NCBI GenBank assembly: GCA_012064415.1
Contig: SSNU01000294.1
Coordinates: forward strand, 248,001 to 312,000
DNA length: 64,000 bases
DNA from: Gyrodactylus bullatarudis
Taxonomy: Eukaryota > Platyhelminthes > Monogenea > Gyrodactylidea > Gyrodactylidae
Reading direction: 5' to 3'
Under the pieces are notes generated by a model. It was not told the origin of the DNA. It was given only the letters and a program-made list of their open reading frames with translations, and did not search any database. How positions within the stretch are numbered: position 1 is the stretch's first letter; every line of letters starts with the position of its first letter. Made by a program: the position numbers and the translations under genes. Below are positions 46,819-56,413 of this stretch, piece after piece.

Positions 46819-47012
46819 TTTACTTTAAATCTCATTACATCGGTGACCCAGCTCAAAACCAATGTTAAAAAACATCTATCCGACAATAAATTGAACATAT
46901 TAGAATTGAAAAATCTATCCCTAACGCCCATTCTTTCATTTATCTTCAGTTTCTATCAATATCATGATGACCTGACTTAGAACTTTAGCGAGACTCTTTT
47001 TCAAGAGCTTCA

Positions 47013-47622
47013 TTAACTCAAAAATAAACCCCAATATGAATGATAAAAAGATTGAATTACATATTTAACCAATCGGATAATTCGTTTCCACAGGCAGTAA
47101 ACCCTGGGATCACATTTGTCAACAAAGTTTCTAAGCATTTCTATTGCTTCCTCTATTCCATGCTCATCAAAGCTCAAGAGCTCATTGAATCTATCTACAT
47201 ATTTTCCATTTATTTCACTTATTATTGTTTTGAGTAATAGGGCTGCTCCAGGGCCAGTTAGAATTTGGTTGAGTTGATCATAATTTTCTTGATCGAGAAG
47301 TATCAATTTTTTGTTTACTTCAGAAATTGTTTCCCTATACAAAAAGAGACAGATTTGAAGGGATTCTTGAACTCACCTGAATAATCCCTGTTGCTCTTTA
47401 TGCTTTAGAATGACCAAGATTAAATAGAAAATCTTTCTCGGAAGGTAAAAAGTCTCTGCACAATCAAATTCATACAACCTGTCAAGAGATAGACCAGGTA
47501 ACTCTAGAATTTAAAATTAAAACACATCCTCCTTACTGTAGTAGTTGGCAAAATCAACTTCATCGGCTAAAAGAACAAAGGGGAATTGTTAGAGCTCAAA
47601 ACTCACCCATTTTATCAGTCAT
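47013..47622 (-). CDS. Divergent RhoGAP-like protein, 164 aa, four exons
   Basis: Exons 47607-47622, 47537-47566, 47377-47503 and 47013-47334 total 495 nt. Introns are 40, 33 and 42 nt, all GT-AG. The spliced start reads MTDKMADEVDFANYYKLPGL and continues SLDRLYEFD. KHKEQQGLFRETISEVNKK matches the EGLFR arginine-finger segment of RhoGAP domains. The rest (GPGAALLLKTIISEINGKYV) is a weak match to later RhoGAP helices, and the protein ends where a domain would be only about half complete. It may be a degenerate GAP or a binding-only fold. It lies 245 bp downstream of the orphan gene and on the same strand. Confidence 0.65.
47335..47376 (-). other. 42-nt intron
   Basis: GTGAGTTCAAG to TTTTTGTATAG on the minus strand. 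Its removal creates QQGLFRE. Confidence 0.75.
47504..47606 (-). other. 33-nt and 40-nt introns around a 30-nt exon
   Basis: Introns 47504-47536 (GTAAGG to ATTCTAG) and 47567-47606 (GTGAGT to TTCTTTTAG) enclose an exon of only 30 nt encoding most of ADEVDFANYY. Confidence 0.7.
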
Positions 47623-47865
47623 GTTGGAAATATCCTTTCATAATTTGTTAAAATAGGTTTGAGCAGTATGAAAACTGCGAAATTAATTTATGCTTATAGT
47701 GCATCTCTAAAATACTTTTGAGAAATTTTGATACACAACCCTCACGAAAGGTTAGTGGATATTCCAAGGTATCTTGTAGTTTGGTGACTTTTCATTTAAA
47801 ATGAGAAATATGATGAGCCTGTCTGTTCTATCAATAATTTTAAAAAATCAACAATTTTCAATGTT

Positions 47866-48322
47866 TTATTTAGGCAGATGTCTACATGTTACATTTAGTC
47901 TTGAGCCCGATAGTTTCAAGGCTCCCTGGCAATCCAGTTTCAAGATTAGATCTTGTAGACTTTCATTGTCAAATATTTCTTTAAGCTTTTCATGATTGTA
48001 CCCAAACTCCTTTAAAACCCATAAGAGAACTGAAAATTTAAATTCCTAAGAACTGACTCGACAACTTTTGCTTTGATACGTTTCTTGTATCCTTTTCTCC
48101 TACTTGATCTAGATCAAATCGTGTACAACCTTTTAGAGCTTTTTTTAGAGCTGATACGAAAGGAAGTGTTCTATTACGAGGTTGTATGCAATCTTTCGGA
48201 TTAGTTCTAGTAGGCGTTAACTAATTCAATTATAAACTTTGTAGAAAGTCGCTTATCTTAATTTTAGTCATTTATCGATCCCAACACACCTTTTGAAAGT
48301 TCTGTGAACAATGCCCACACAT
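47866..48322 (-). CDS. Orphan small protein, 119 aa, three exons
   Basis: Exons 48290-48322, 48058-48220 and 47866-48029 sum to 360 nt. Introns are 69 nt (48221-48289) and 28 nt (48030-48057; GTCAGT to AATTTTCAG). The start is MCGHCSQNFQKLTPTRTNPK; the middle is basic (FVSALKKALKGCTRFDLDQV); the end is ILLWVLKEFGYNHEKLKEI to NVTCRHLPK. N-terminal CxxC is the only motif-like feature. Not recognised. The phase agreement and the 28-nt intron with a GT(C)AGT donor support it. It lies between two RhoGAP-type genes on the same strand with about 250-335 bp spacing, suggesting a tandem or co-transcribed cluster. Confidence 0.55.
48030..48057 (-). other. 28-nt intron, the shortest in the window
   Basis: GTCAGTTCTTAGG to TTAAATTTTCAG. 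Splicing joins KQKLS to ILLWVLKEF; retention would introduce a stop. Confidence 0.6.
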
Positions 48323-48656
48323 GCTTCAAGTCCTTATGTAAAATTATCCTTATAAAATAAAATAATTTAACTAATAAGTTAACCAATCAGGCGAGGTTAT
48401 AAAAGTAAAATTAGTAGAGATTACCCTTTACTCTGGTTCCTAGAATTGATTAACCAGTAAATGACCAGTTTTGATAGTGAAAGAAATTTTACACCTTTCA
48501 TGTTTCTTTTCCTCGGGATGGGTTATTTCACTAGCTCCTCCTGATTTTATACGTTACACTCTATCGAGTTATTTGTAAATTCTCAAAAGGAAATCTGATT
48601 TAAAATAATAAATATGATAAATATTAAAGTATAACAATTGATGTATTTTCCAAATT

Positions 48657-51600
48657 TCAAATCTTATCCTCCATATTAATTTCTGTATCACTTTCTGGCA
48701 AAGGTTCAGGCTTTTTAAACGATACACTGATATCTAAACTATCACCTGACCGAGAGTTAGTAGGACTTTCAAGTACTGATTTTTGAACTTCTTTATCGAA
48801 TATTGGCCTTTGGTCATTCTCATCTAAGCAGTCCTCAAATATATAATTATAATTAGAAAGTAACTCTTCCAACCAAACAATTGAAGCTTGCATATATGAT
48901 ATCGATAAGATCGGGTCAAATTTATCACATTTAACTAGCTTTTGAGCTATACAAACAGATAGTGCATGTATATCCATCTTGTTAGCTTCAATTTCTATAA
49001 TCTGAAAAGAGAATTAAATTAGCTGATTCAGTCTCTTTTTGATAGTTTAAAGAGGTTTTGATATTTTAGGGCTTCAGAATAAATAGACTATGGAATGTAG
49101 AGAAAAAATTAAAAAATTGAAGCTCACTTTGATGAGAAATTTCAAGAAATGTTTTAGAAATTTCTCAATGTTTTTTAATTTTTCTAGTAATTTTCTCAAT
49201 AATCCTATTGTCTTTATTGCAAACATTTCCTTAAAAACTTGGATACTGATTATTTCTGCCATGTAATCCAACATATTTTTCAAAACGGAAATAGCCACAT
49301 GCACATCTGTATCATTGGTAATTTTTTCGTAGAAATTTGTTTTATTAATAGCCCATAAAATTCCATTCACAGTTTGTTTATTTGCTGATCGTCTATAGTT
49401 TTAAAAATACGGTACGAAATTCTAATTCATTAAAAGGATTTAGAAGTCAAGTAAATATTTAGTTATAAAGCTGATATTTCACTGGTTCTCATCAAACAAC
49501 TACACCGACTAAATTAAGATGGGAATTCTCAAATTTTCAATCAAGATTTTTTGGAATCTAGTTCATTAGGCTCCCTTTTACGATATGATGATCAACCCCT
49601 TCGAACCCGTTAAAATGCAGCGATCGCCTAAAACTGTTGATTTAGAGGTCGTATACGACCTCTGGGATCGAAAGGGTTAAAATCAATTTTTAAGGAAATT
49701 ATTATTATTTTGAGTTGAAAATTTTTTCTGATTTCAAAGTGAGAGAGTGATCAAAAGTATTTTTCAGAATCACAATAAGATAAGAAAACTATATAAGAAA
49801 TTATCCCCATAAAAATTCAGATAAATGCCTCATCATCAAAATTTAATCGATTTTCAAGTAGGAAAAATGATCAAAAAGTCAAAACTAGATTTTTACACGA
49901 TGTAGGGTTGATTCTCAAAATCTGATTCAGAATATTTTATATTCTTTGTCTTATCTTGATCAACCTTTGATCCCGGTCTCACTTTCAAATCAGCTCAAAG
50001 TTCTATAATTATAGCTATAACTTTCATAGCTTTATAACTAAATATTCACTCGTCTTATAAATCCTTTTTATGAATAGTTCACTGTAATAAGAATGAATTT
50101 GCAAAGAATCTTGGCAATACTTTTCAAAAAATAAAATTTATTTACCGGAATATTCCCTCGTTATGTAACCTATCCTTGTCACAAAGCCATTTAATAAACC
50201 AATAAATGAACCAGGGTAACTCTCCTTCATGTAAATCTTCTCGGTTGTATATTTCATCCAATGTCATTCCATTACCTCTATAAAGAAAATAAATCTATCA
50301 AAATAATATATAAAATTTTATCGCACTTTCTCAAAAGAGGGTGGCCATCAAGTTTCCTTGAATATATTCCCAAAGATTGTTTTAAAAGGATAGCTTATGA
50401 TAAGTTATGAATTGAAATTCTATTTGAAATTCTCCTGATTATAATTATCAATACTTTATTATCATAGGCCAAACTCTTCGAAACGTTTGAAACACGAATA
50501 TTAATATTGACCTAAGTTTTAATAAATACATCTTTTTCGTTTCCGATTGCCTAATAGTCAGAGAATTAAGGTGATGAAAAACTCACTCGAATATGACCAA
50601 TGACTATAACGAGTTTGATGTAAATTTTCATATCTTTAGCAGGAAGCAATGTTGTAGGTTAATAGAGTCATAAAAATATAAATGTAAAGTGTACGTTTAA
50701 ATACTATTTTAGGCCAGGCGAGTTTGGAATTGATCTAGCTCCCGACATAGACAGGAATAGCTTTTGAGTTGCCACGATATATGTATATTGAACTCCTGTT
50801 GAAATCTTTATTATAAAACTTGGTTCTTCCATAGTTGTATTTAACCAAATTTTACTTACTGATTGACCTGAAATTTTTATTTACATTTACCATTGCAAAG
50901 TGAAATCATTTGGTCTTGAGGAGTAGCTACGTCTTTATTCTGATTAATTGTATATCCATTGAGATGGAATTCAGAAAAGCTGGTGTAAAATCTAATACAT
51001 AAGAGAGTCAATTAATATTCAGCTCATGGTGACAGATGAATATGCGTTTCATGCACGTTACACACGTCAGTGCATTCTAGCGAGAATTTTAACTCAGACC
51101 TAGTGGTTAGGAATATCGATGAGTAGCATTCATTTGTAGAAAGTAATTTGCCGAAATCTATCACACATCATCTTAGCAACTCATTATTATTTAATGTAAA
51201 TAATATTTATTTAAACCTCAGAAAATACTTCGTTTGCCTCCCATTCGATGAGAAATTTATTAATCTCCTGGGATACTCAAAGATCTTGGCTCTCTCATTC
51301 GTCAAATCATGCTATACTAATTTAAAGAGAGTTAATTTTTACAAAAAATTAATTTTTGTTTAAAACGTTTTTTAAACCCCACTTCTCAGGGCCATAGGTA
51401 GAAAGTAAGATAACTTTTATTGGGTAATCATATCTGTAGAATTCAATCGCCTGAACTCTATCCGCTAAAGCTACAAAAATAGCCTGCTTTTGGATCAAAA
51501 ATGACCCATTTATTGATCGATTACTTCTGAATAATAAATAATCGAAATTAAAATAACTGTATATTCGTAATCAAAGAATTCAAAGATTGAATGCGGGTCA

Positions 51601-54600
51601 TGAAAAAAAATTCTCTGGGACTTTAAGGGTTAACTAAAAAGAACAAGATGTGATCGAAAAATTTCCGAGAAAGATAATTTCACAATCTTACATGAATATA
51701 ATTTTGAGCTTCCTTAAAAATAATGTTACTGATATTAAAAGAACCAATGTTGTGACCCAACTGAAATAATCAGGGCCAGAAAAATTTCAAAATATTCATT
51801 TTAAATTTACTCATACTCAAACATAATTTGGGTATTATTTCACCCTTTGAAGACATGGGGTGAGGGATTTACCAGATTCGAGGTTCGACGGCAAATGACA
51901 AGTCAATCCGAGGATCTATAGTCATTTTTTGTTAGTCCCAGGGCTTTGTGCTCTCCGTAAGGACTTAGGTTACCATGACCACGTTAGACTGAATTTCTAC
52001 ACGTTGATGTTCCATAGTGACATTCACATACACATTCGAGACTCTAAAATCTGTCACGTCACTCAGCCATGGCTCAAGCTAACGGCGCTGATGCCCTCGG
52101 AGAGGTTCCCCAAGGATAATCGGAGCTGTTTTTAGGAGGATGGCTTTTTGGCTGTACCATTGAGTTCTTTTTCACTTAACTATCTATCGGGTTTGGGCCG
52201 CTAACTCTGTACCCTTCAATTCAAATAGCATAAAATAAGCATATTCATAGCCCTATTCATATGCTCCCAAATTCGACGGTATTATGATTTTTGCATAAAA
52301 TTTATCAACTCACCTGATGCACTGGGCTATGAAAATTTAGTTGTAATACCTTAAACTCTATAAGTAGTTATATTTATTATTTTGAGTGACAGCTATCAAT
52401 TAGACTGCATGAATAGGTACTGTGTAGAATACTGAAAAGATACTCATATCTTCACTTTTGGTACAACTTCTGGCGTTCAACATAAATACTGTATTAAATC
52501 AACTATATTCTGTAGTGATTTCAGTGCATTAAAATAAATAAACGTACTAAATCTACTGTAATAAAAATTTTGATTGAATTTAATGGAACCTTTAACGTAT
52601 TCTTATTAAGGTTTTGGTGACTATTATTCACTGACTAAGTGCTTGAGTCTTTTATCTCTAAATAGATGCTGAGAAGTCACACATTTAAGAGTCAGCATGT
52701 ATCTAAAATTATAAGCAAGTAAAGAAACAATTCAAATATGTATAGGCATAGACTCGTTTCGTCTTTATTGAGTCTCTTCAGTAGCAGAGAAGGTTTTGGT
52801 TACTAGGGATATTCATGACTGACTTTTTAACATAAATGTAATCTTGTATCAGTATAGATAAGAATCATGTTTTACTTCAGTCAAAATCCAATAGAAAGCT
52901 GATCCTCGTTCAAATCTAATAATCCCGAGATTGAATTGATAACACATAAAAAAGGTTGAAAAGTGTCAAAAAACATTCATAAATTTAATAAAAATTAAAT
53001 TACTCAATGAGTAATACTCATCTCACCTGACACACCAAACTAAAATTAAATTCTCAGCTATCAAATTAGAGATCATTTTCAATTCACAACAGTCTTGATA
53101 ATAACGTGCGAAACAGCCCATTCCGAAGCGAAAAAAAGTAATAAAGTTGATGCAATTAATTTTGAATAAAAACCACCAAAATTTCTATCTCTTCAAAAGT
53201 TCTTCTCTTATCTTAATGGTATCCCAAATAGAAACGTTGCTCTCCCTTAAAAATCAACGGAAGCTCTCAACTTTAACAAAAGGGAAATAACTTTGTATAA
53301 CTTACATTTTTCATCTAGATAATAAGAGCATACTAAACAGGTTTCTTAATCAGAAGATCTAACTTTTCCATAGATGAATAAAGTAATAAATCGGTAAAAA
53401 AGTTTTGATACTTGTCATCAATTAGATTGATTGGTCAATGAATTTGTAAAATGATCGGAACTCACGTATTTTTCTTTTTCAAATTAGAGCTAATTGAAAT
53501 GGAGTTGGAAATCTATGATTTTTACGAAAAACTCGATTTTTTTTCAACAATTAGAAGAAAAAAATTCTAAAATAATGCTTTTGGCGCCAAATAGAAATTC
53601 ATAAATGACCATATTTTTCATTAAAAAAATATTTGATATCTTGTCTGATTCTGATCCTAAAAAACATCTATTGACCACACTCCCACTTTCAAATCAATAA
53701 AATTTTGAGTTCAATGATCGAAAAAAGGGATTTTGGCGCCAACTCGAAATTTGAAAAATTACCATATTTTTCATGAAAATATTTTTTTAGGACTTTTTTC
53801 TTCAACTAGTAAAAGTGAGCAACATGAGTAGGATTCCAAAAAATCTTCAATTCTCGATGAAAATATCGAGATTTCTGTAAAAATCATAGATTCCCAACTT
53901 TATTATTAATATTTATGTACTTAATATGACAATAAAGTTTATTATTATTATTATTATTATAATTAGTACTAATTATAGCTATTCTGGTTTATTTAGCAAT
54001 CTCGGATCAGTTTTATTAATTTTCAAGTTGTTAAAAAAATGGTTTCACTTTCGCACGAAAATGGAATGTTTCCTAAAATATCAAAGTTTTTCTAGTCTAA
54101 CGATGATCTTGAAAAATAAATTTTTATTCTTCTCACACCAAGAATGTCTCTTAATACTTTACTTAAACTCTTATTTTCGATCTTTTTTTCTTAGATCGGC
54201 TAAAGTATTTCATAAAAATCATAAATTATCAAATTCATTGAGTATTCAGCTTTGTATTTTATCAATGACTTGTAAATAAATTTTTTTGATTATAAAAATA
54301 TTTTCGACCGATAATATTTTAATTCATGTTTTCATTAAACAACTGACTCATTCTCTTCACACCACCTCCTTGAAAAATGATTTCTCAATTTAAATTTAAT
54401 GTACTAAAGATTTCTTTGAAAATGAACAGTTATTTTGGTGAGTCAGAAATAAACTGACTAATAGTATTTATTAGTGTTTTTATTGAAGTGTGATTCTAAC
54501 GGATTATATTCTTTCGAACAAAATTTTAGTTCAAATTATCAGCAGAGTTAAATTCAGTTAAAAATTGATCCAGTCATGACTCAATTCGAAGAAACGGGTA

Positions 54601-55036
54601 GTGTCAGTCATCTTGGGTTGAATGAAATGACAGATATCTCTTTTGATTTTCCTCATGATAAGATCAGAAATTTTTTGTTGTTGAAATAAAACGTTCAGCA
54701 TACTCAATCCTTTGCACTAAAAAGATGATTAAAAAATGATTTTATTCCATAAGCAGTTGAAATCTAATTTTTTCCATCAAAAACGGAATCATTGGAATTA
54801 AGATTGAAGAGAGCTGAAAAGCTTTCGAGAATGTGATCGTCTCAATAGCTATTTTTGTTATTTATAAATAAAATAAATACTGATAAGACGAAGAATTCAA
54901 ATTTGGTCATCAAGGCTGAGAAAACACGCGAGAAAAAGTTTAACCTACCTTTTGTGATAATTGAAGAATTCAGATTGCTCGATTTTCTACAATAATGAAG
55001 AACTTCTGTGAACTTCTTCGAATTATTCATCTTCAT
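48657..55036 (-). CDS. RhoGAP-domain protein, 280 aa, five exons used per transcript
   Basis: Model: 54949-55036, one of two 13-nt micro-exons (53027-53039 or 52314-52326), 50146-50277, 49128-49392 and 48657-49001; the sum is 843 nt. The RhoGAP domain begins GMTLDEIYNREDLHEGELPW. The arginine finger is in NEGIFRRSANKQTVNG, created by splicing and very close to the p50RhoGAP type EGIFRRSAN. DVHVAISVLKNML, LLEKLKNIEKFLKH, ANKMDIHALSVCIAQKLV and ASIVWLEELLSNYNYIFED are the following helices. The final 60 residues are acidic and Ser-rich. The expected activity is GTP hydrolysis stimulation on a Rho-family GTPase. The usual PN after the LAVVFGPN position is not conserved (AQKL), so activity is uncertain. 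Confidence 0.8.
49596..49676. mobile_element. Miniature piggyBac-like MITE, about 81 bp
   Basis: Ends CCCCTTCGAACCCG and CTGGGATCGAAAGGG are imperfect inverted repeats. The right flank is TTAA; the left flank is TCAA. The centre is the 20-nt perfect palindrome at 49644-49663. Confidence 0.5.
50278..51130. other. RhoGAP intron, with Penelope terminal-repeat remnant
   Basis: At about 50440-50560 the sequence TCAATACTTTATTATCATAG, then CTTCGAAACGTTTG and TTGACCTAAGTTTTAATAAA matches the terminal repeat of the Penelope-like element at 55545-55800, including the GAAAC part of its hammerhead. The rest is featureless. Confidence 0.5.
51140..51629. mobile_element. piggyBac-like MITE, inverted copy
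   Basis: It ends TGGGACTTTAAGGG followed by TTAA (51630-51633). The interior matches 27351-27849 in reverse order (CTCAGAAAATACTT, AAAGATCTTGGCTCT, AAGTAAGATAACTTTTAT). The far end near 51140 is eroded. Confidence 0.6.
51850..52215. other. GC-richer island of unknown nature
   Basis: Composition is markedly less AT-rich than the flanks (for example GATGCCCTCGGAGAGGTTCC). It contains a 68-codon plus-strand frame and a TTCGAGGTTCGA segment resembling a Pol III B box. No recognisable family. Probably an inserted element, either a SINE-like or an LTR fragment. Confidence 0.35.
52314..52326 (-). CDS. 13-nt micro-exon b
   Basis: CCCAGTGCATCAG lies between AATTTTCATAG and GTGAGTTG. Entered in phase 1 it encodes A-Q-C-I-R and exits in phase 2. 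Using both micro-exons would bring a stop at the start of the next exon, so they should be mutually exclusive. Confidence 0.5.
53027..53039 (-). CDS. 13-nt micro-exon a
   Basis: TTTGGTGTGTCAG lies between TTTAATTTTAG and GTGAGATGAG. Entered in phase 1 it encodes V-W-C-V-R and exits in phase 2, exactly as needed for the exon at 50277. Confidence 0.5.
53484..53903. mobile_element. Family A MITE, copy in RhoGAP intron
   Basis: The left end AGCTAATTGAAATGGAGTTG and the right end ATAGATTCCCAACTTTATTA are inverted relatives of the 1478-2164 termini. The interior includes GGCGCCAAATAGAAATT and GATTTTGGCGCCAAC. An (ATT)n run follows at about 53937-53961. Confidence 0.6.
54949..55036 (-). CDS. First coding exon of the RhoGAP gene (isoform 1)
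   Basis: ATG at 55036 (or 55030) opens MKMNNSKKFTEVLHYCRKSS and NLNSSIITK, ending in phase 1 at a GTAGGT donor. It is not conserved in any recognised way; chosen because its exit phase fits the micro-exons. Confidence 0.5.
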
Positions 55037-55559
55037 TTCAATTAGGTTTATAGAGACAGGTTATGAAAAAGATTCAAATAGGAATATTTTTTTATTTCAA
55101 AAATTTTCCTATTGAATGAGGGGTAAAATAAAATACTTTTTTGATACTTGAATGAAATTTCGTAAAGCTAATAACACCGCCTGGAATTTTTTTTAAAAGA
55201 TCTTGAGCTATTTCGAAATTATTCTACCATGACAGACTATCTGAACTCTTAAAAGATTTCGAAACAATTCAAATCTTGAACGTTTTTTATTAGATTTTTT
55301 AATTTTATGCAATTAAAAATAGCTTAAACTTATTATTTAAATGGTTTTTTATCTTTTGGTTTTTCAATATAAAAGATTAAGCCATTTTTGAAAATATAAA
55401 TCAAGAGAATATTAAGAACGTTCAAAATTTAAAATTTTCCGAAATTTTGTTTATTTAATACCTGAAGGTTTTTCAAGACAGTCCGTCATGGTGGAATAAT
55501 TTCGAAATAGCTCAAAGATCTTCCAAACAAAATTGGTGTTTTTATAATAAAATTTATCA

Positions 55560-55645
55560 AAACTTAGGTCAATATTAGGATTCTCAGCCTTGGTCATCCA
55601 AACGTTTCGACGGTGATTGTCTTCACACGCCTTCTTCAGTGGTAC
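55560..55645 (-). ncRNA. Hammerhead ribozyme candidate in the Penelope terminal repeat
   Basis: Minus strand: CTGAAGA (plus 55633-55639), then a stem II pairing GGCG-GUG with CAC-CGUC (one bulge) around AAGACAAU, then GAAAC (plus 55604-55608) and GTTTGGATGACC. ACCA before the core pairs with TGG after it (stem I). Penelope-like elements are known to carry hammerheads in their terminal repeats, which makes this credible. Confidence 0.6.
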
Positions 55646-55807
55646 GACGAGTTTATCAAAAACAGAATACTACTTATATACTTTCATGAATTCATCCCTA
55701 TCAGTTTTGTCCAATCAGATGAGAGAAAAGAATAATACAAGAGGCTGACCTATGATAATAAAGTATTGATAATCAGAAAAGAATAGGGGTATAATTTTTC
55801 ATCAGAT

Positions 55808-56413
55808 TTAATTTAACTTCCTTCTTTTGCCAAAAAGCTGAATCCAACACTGCTCAATGTTCACTTCACCAACATTTCCATTAAAAGTATCATTATTGCC
55901 AATTTCTAGAGCTTCATGAATCAGCCTCTTTCTAAAGTTTTTTTGTACACTAAGAATTTTAACCTCCTCAAAATTGATTTTATGCTCATTATTGTTTAGA
56001 ATATGTTGAAAAACATGTGATTTATTATCGTTTCTTAAAATACTGTTCTTATGTTCTTTAATTCTAGTCTTAAAATTTCTGCCAGTTTGACCAATATAAC
56101 TTTTATCACAGCTACACTTTAATCTGTAAATACCACAGCCTTCAAGGATGTTATTTTCATTTTTGGAAATTGTATCAACAAGACTTATATTATTTTTAAA
56201 AACAACCTTAAAATTATATTTTTTATAAATTTTAGATAACAAAATATTGAGTGGGCTATGTTCTAAAACAATAATTTTTTTAGTGTCTAAATTTTGATTT
56301 TTAATGTTTTTAGGTGAATAAAATTTATTAAAAATCTCTTCCTTAATTCTATCGATCATTTTTGTAGGGTAGCTATTTTTATTTAAAATAACTGTTAAAT
56401 TTCTAAGTTCCAC
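55808..56413 (-). CDS. GIY-YIG endonuclease domain of a Penelope-like element, 201 aa
   Basis: GCGIYRLKCSCDKSYIGQTG is the GIY-YIG nuclease signature with the Cys residues typical of Penelope elements; the catalytic Arg region is RNFKTRIKEHKNSI, and HVFQHILNNNEHKINFEEVK follows. It ends WIQLFGKRRKLN. In active elements this domain follows RT in one ORF; here the RT link is lost by a frameshift near 56415. The upstream minus-strand sequence (56415-56640) still encodes RT-like GINDNIKYLDLSLTLKDNKI in another frame. Confidence 0.85.
   Translation of the reverse strand: MELRNLTVILNKNSYPTKMIDRIKEEIFNKFYSPKNIKNQNLDTKKIIVLEHSPLNILLSKIYKKYNFKVVFKNNISLVDTISKNENNILEGCGIYRLKCSCDKSYIGQTGRNFKTRIKEHKNSILRNDNKSHVFQHILNNNEHKINFEEVKILSVQKNFRKRLIHEALEIGNNDTFNGNVGEVNIEQCWIQLFGKRRKLN

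Larger units (their letters stand above)
45910..46830. mobile_element. Foldback element, 921 bp, with identical 249-bp arms and an internal ORF
   Basis: Left arm 45910-46158 and right arm 46582-46830 are exact inverted copies as far as read by eye, with no indel. The outer ends read ATTTAAAGTAAAAAGATGCC; the palindromic TTTAAA at each edge may be a 6-bp target duplication or part of the TIR. Each arm carries the dispersed hammerhead-like motif found in about nine places in the window. Identity of the arms implies a recent insertion or gene conversion. The 423-bp core holds a 113-codon ORF of less AT-rich composition. Confidence 0.88.

Noticed and set aside
45910..46830. Reading the foldback motif purely as a DNA hairpin (GGCAT/ATGCC)
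   Set aside because: Not excluded, but it does not explain the covariation of the separate stem I pair or the conserved GAAA, so the ribozyme reading was kept as the main hypothesis.
46753..46980. 75-codon plus frame MYHTDEYARDKG
   Set aside because: Its 5' half is the foldback arm itself; the rest has no support.
48221..48260. Alternative 17-nt or 31-nt introns with an ATGACTAAA start for the orphan gene
   Set aside because: Both give stops or wrong phases. The 69-nt intron with the MCGHC start keeps one open frame of exactly 120 codons.
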